NCBI GenBank assembly: GCA_947625605.1
Contig: CANQOY010000010.1
Coordinates: 1-44,273, forward strand
DNA from: an uncultured Clostridia bacterium
GTDB lineage: Bacteria > Bacillota > Clostridia > Christensenellales > Borkfalkiaceae
DNA: 44,273 nt
Direction: 5' to 3'
Part shown: positions 42,589-44,273 of the stretch, piece by piece
How the letters are laid out: the number at the start of each line of letters is the position of its first letter
How positions within the stretch are numbered: the stretch's first letter is position 1
Notes under the pieces: model-generated
What the model was told of the DNA's origin: nothing
Seen by the model: the letters and a program-made list of their open reading frames with translations, nothing else
The model's database searches: none
Program-made: the position numbers and the translations under genes

Positions 42589-44273
42589 TCTTCCCTCCTG
42601 CGCGCCTGTTCTTCAATGGCGGCCAACATGGAGCGGAGGCGGATCTTGACCACGCCGAGCCCCGCGATCTCGTCGATCTTGATCTGGGTGTACAGCTTCC
42701 CCGCCCGTTCGAGGATGGCGCGCACTTCGTCGGTCGTGATCGCGTCGATGCCGCATCCGAAGGAGACCAGCTGGATCAGGTTGGCACCATGTCTGCGGGT
42801 ACAGTATTCGGCAGCGCGGTAGAGGCGGGCATGGTATGTCCATTGATTGAGCACATTGACGCGGACATGGTTGCCCTCTTCGAAAACCGCATCCTCCGAG
42901 ACGACGGCAAATCCGAGCGAAGTGAGCAGCTTGTCGATGCCGTGATTGATCTCGGGATCGGCATGATAGGGCCGCCCCGCGAGCACGGCGATCGGCTGCC
43001 CCGCCTTCTCCGCTTCCGCGATGATGCGCGCCCCCTCCGCGACGACGCCGCGGTGGTACTCCTCCATGCGGCGCATTCCCTCGCGATAGGCCCGCCGAAT
43101 GAGCGAGGCGGGGAGCTTGTACCGCCCGAGCGCACGACGGAGCACACGCACCGTCGTCTTTTCGTTGTTCGGATCGAGATAGGGCATGATGAAGTTCTCA
43201 TCCGTGAGCCGCTCGTTGTTCGCTTTGAGCAATTCGGGATAGTACGCAACGATGGGACAGTTGTAGTGGTTCACGCTGTCCTGCTCGTCGAGGTTGTAAC
43301 TTTCGCACGGATAGAAGATAAACGAGACACCCATGTCCAAAAGAGACTCGATATGTCCGTGCATGAGCTTCGCGGGATAACAGGCCGTATCGCTCGCGAC
43401 GGTGTGCTGTCCTCGGAAGTACAGATCGCGCGAACTGCGCTCCGAGAGCACGACTTCGAAGCCGCACGTCTCGAAGAATCCCGTCCAGAGCGGAAGCTGT
43501 TCGTACATGACGAGTTGGAGCGGAAGCCCGACGCGGCCCCGTTTCCCCGCCTTCTGCGCGGGAAGAAGGCGCAGCGTTTTATACTTGTAGGCGTACAGAT
43601 CGAGGGGATTTTCGGGCGGTTTGAGGCCTGCGCCCCGCTCGCACTTGTTCCCCGAAATGAACCTGCGCCCGTCCGCAAAGGTGAGAATGTTCACGCTGCA
43701 ATGCGAGGTGCATCCCTTGCACGTCGTGGAGCGCGAGGCGTAGGAGAAATGGCTGAGTTCGGCCTCCGTGATCACGGAGGAGATCACCGTCGCGGGGAGG
43801 GTATTCTCCTTCGCATAGAGCGCCGCGCCGAACGCGCCCATCAGCCCCGCAATGGCCGGACGGACGACCTCCTTGCCCGTTTCGAGTTCAAAGGAGCGGA
43901 GAACGGCGTCGTTCAAAAACGTGCCGCCCTGCACGACGATATGCTCGCCCAGCTCCTCGGCCGTGCGGGCACGGATGACCTTGTAGATCGCGTTCTTCAC
44001 GATCGAGGAGGAGAGGCCCGCGGAAATATCCTCTACGCTCGCCCCCTCCTTCTGCGCCTGCTTCACCGAGCTGTTCATGAACACCGTGCAGCGCGAGCCG
44101 AGCTCCACGGGATGCTTCGCAAAGAGCCCGAGGCGGGAGAAAGGCTCGATCTCCATCCCCATAGCCTTTGCGAACGTCTGGATAAAGGAACCGCAGCCCG
44201 AAGAACAGGCCTCGTTGAGCATGATGGAGTCAATGGCGCGGTTCTTCACCTTGAAGCATTTGATATCCTGCCC
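42585..44273 (-). CDS. Acyl-CoA dehydratase activase-related protein (partial)
   Basis: The reading frame is open to the right edge, so the N-terminus is missing: residues GQDIKCFK precede the part seen here. The visible part has the activase end (AIDSIMLNEACSSGCGSFIQTFAKAMG), an ASKHA-type ATPase region with the GGTFLNDAV and GLMGAFGAAL motifs, and a DUF2229-like domain with CKGCTSHCSVNILTFADGRRFISGNKCERG. Complete relatives run to about 1400 residues and include the neighbouring gene's portion. The activase uses ATP to reduce the dehydratase. The protein ends RRREE and overlaps the next gene by ATGA. Confidence 0.85.
   Translation of the reverse strand, partial: GQDIKCFKVKNRAIDSIMLNEACSSGCGSFIQTFAKAMGMEIEPFSRLGLFAKHPVELGSRCTVFMNSSVKQAQKEGASVEDISAGLSSSIVKNAIYKVIRARTAEELGEHIVVQGGTFLNDAVLRSFELETGKEVVRPAIAGLMGAFGAALYAKENTLPATVISSVITEAELSHFSYASRSTTCKGCTSHCSVNILTFADGRRFISGNKCERGAGLKPPENPLDLYAYKYKTLRLLPAQKAGKRGRVGLPLQLVMYEQLPLWTGFFETCGFEVVLSERSSRDLYFRGQHTVASDTACYPAKLMHGHIESLLDMGVSFIFYPCESYNLDEQDSVNHYNCPIVAYYPELLKANNERLTDENFIMPYLDPNNEKTTVRVLRRALGRYKLPASLIRRAYREGMRRMEEYHRGVVAEGARIIAEAEKAGQPIAVLAGRPYHADPEINHGIDKLLTSLGFAVVSEDAVFEEGNHVRVNVLNQWTYHARLYRAAEYCTRRHGANLIQLVSFGCGIDAITTDEVRAILERAGKLYTQIKIDEIAGLGVVKIRLRSMLAAIEEQARRREE

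Noticed and set aside
41284-44273. Frameshifted pseudogene
   Set aside because: Both parts are open, end cleanly, and are coupled by ATGA, so gene fission is a better reading than decay.

Overview
The window is a continuous chromosomal segment of a moderately GC-rich, low-complexity-free bacterial genome that looks like a Gram-positive Clostridia-type member of the Bacillota. The pointers are strong AGGAGG-type ribosome binding sites, TTGACA/TATAAT promoters with 17-base spacing, RNase J, a preQ1-I and a THF riboswitch, a DUF421/DUF4363 pair, and 2-hydroxyacyl-CoA dehydratase-type proteins. A gut Christensenellales-like lineage is my guess, not something I can prove from sequence alone.

Region 1 (1-6667) is a complete type II-A CRISPR-Cas locus. 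A 36-bp repeat array (eight full repeats and a cut one at the window edge) is preceded on the minus strand by csn2, cas2, cas1 and cas9, packed with 1-4 base overlaps or gaps. A tracrRNA gene with a clear promoter, anti-repeat and terminator lies divergently upstream of cas9. The leader carries a promoter and an unusual duplicated heptamer at the leader-repeat junction.

Region 2 (6668-8500) is a preQ1-I riboswitch with its own terminator, controlling a queuosine-precursor transporter (VUT family) and an overlapping short-chain dehydrogenase. Region 3 (8446-10245) is a repeat-rich island: an orphan 323-residue gene, two copies of a ~170-bp hairpin-forming repeat, two copies of a ~60-bp terminator repeat, fragments of a tRNA gene, and the intact tRNA-Thr(CGU). 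The repeats look like two versions of one cassette, one with and one without the orphan gene.

Region 4 (10375-22600) holds a membrane-anchored SPOR-like protein, an rnjA-trmR-trhP operon (RNase J plus the two enzymes of wobble 5-methoxyuridine formation), a Glu/Pro-rich protein with a 33-bp tandem repeat, a YihY-type membrane protein, a membrane-anchored M4 metallopeptidase and a BspA-type leucine-rich lipoprotein. Region 5 (22767-27482) is the translation cluster rpsL-rpsG-fusA-tuf. Region 6 (27660-32522) is the glycolytic cluster pgk-tpiA-gpmI, interrupted by a divergent pair of an XRE-type regulator and a small acidic protein.

Region 7 (32544-39143) is a minus-strand housekeeping run: lgt, pncB, a coiled-coil gene, lspA, a pseudouridine synthase, der and plsY. 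It combines the two enzymes of lipoprotein maturation with NAD salvage, ribosome assembly and phospholipid synthesis. Region 8 (39160-40066) is a folT-type ECF S component under a THF riboswitch. Region 9 (40142-44273) has a DUF421/DUF4363 pair and, running off the right edge, a two-gene split version of the large 2-hydroxyacyl-CoA dehydratase/activase protein.

The most unusual signals are the tRNA-derived cassette-like repeats with an orphan cargo gene, the heptamer duplication at the CRISPR leader, a Cas9 lacking one of the two PAM-reading arginines by eye, and an octamer (GACATGGT) that recurs far more often than its composition predicts, including inside transcription terminators.
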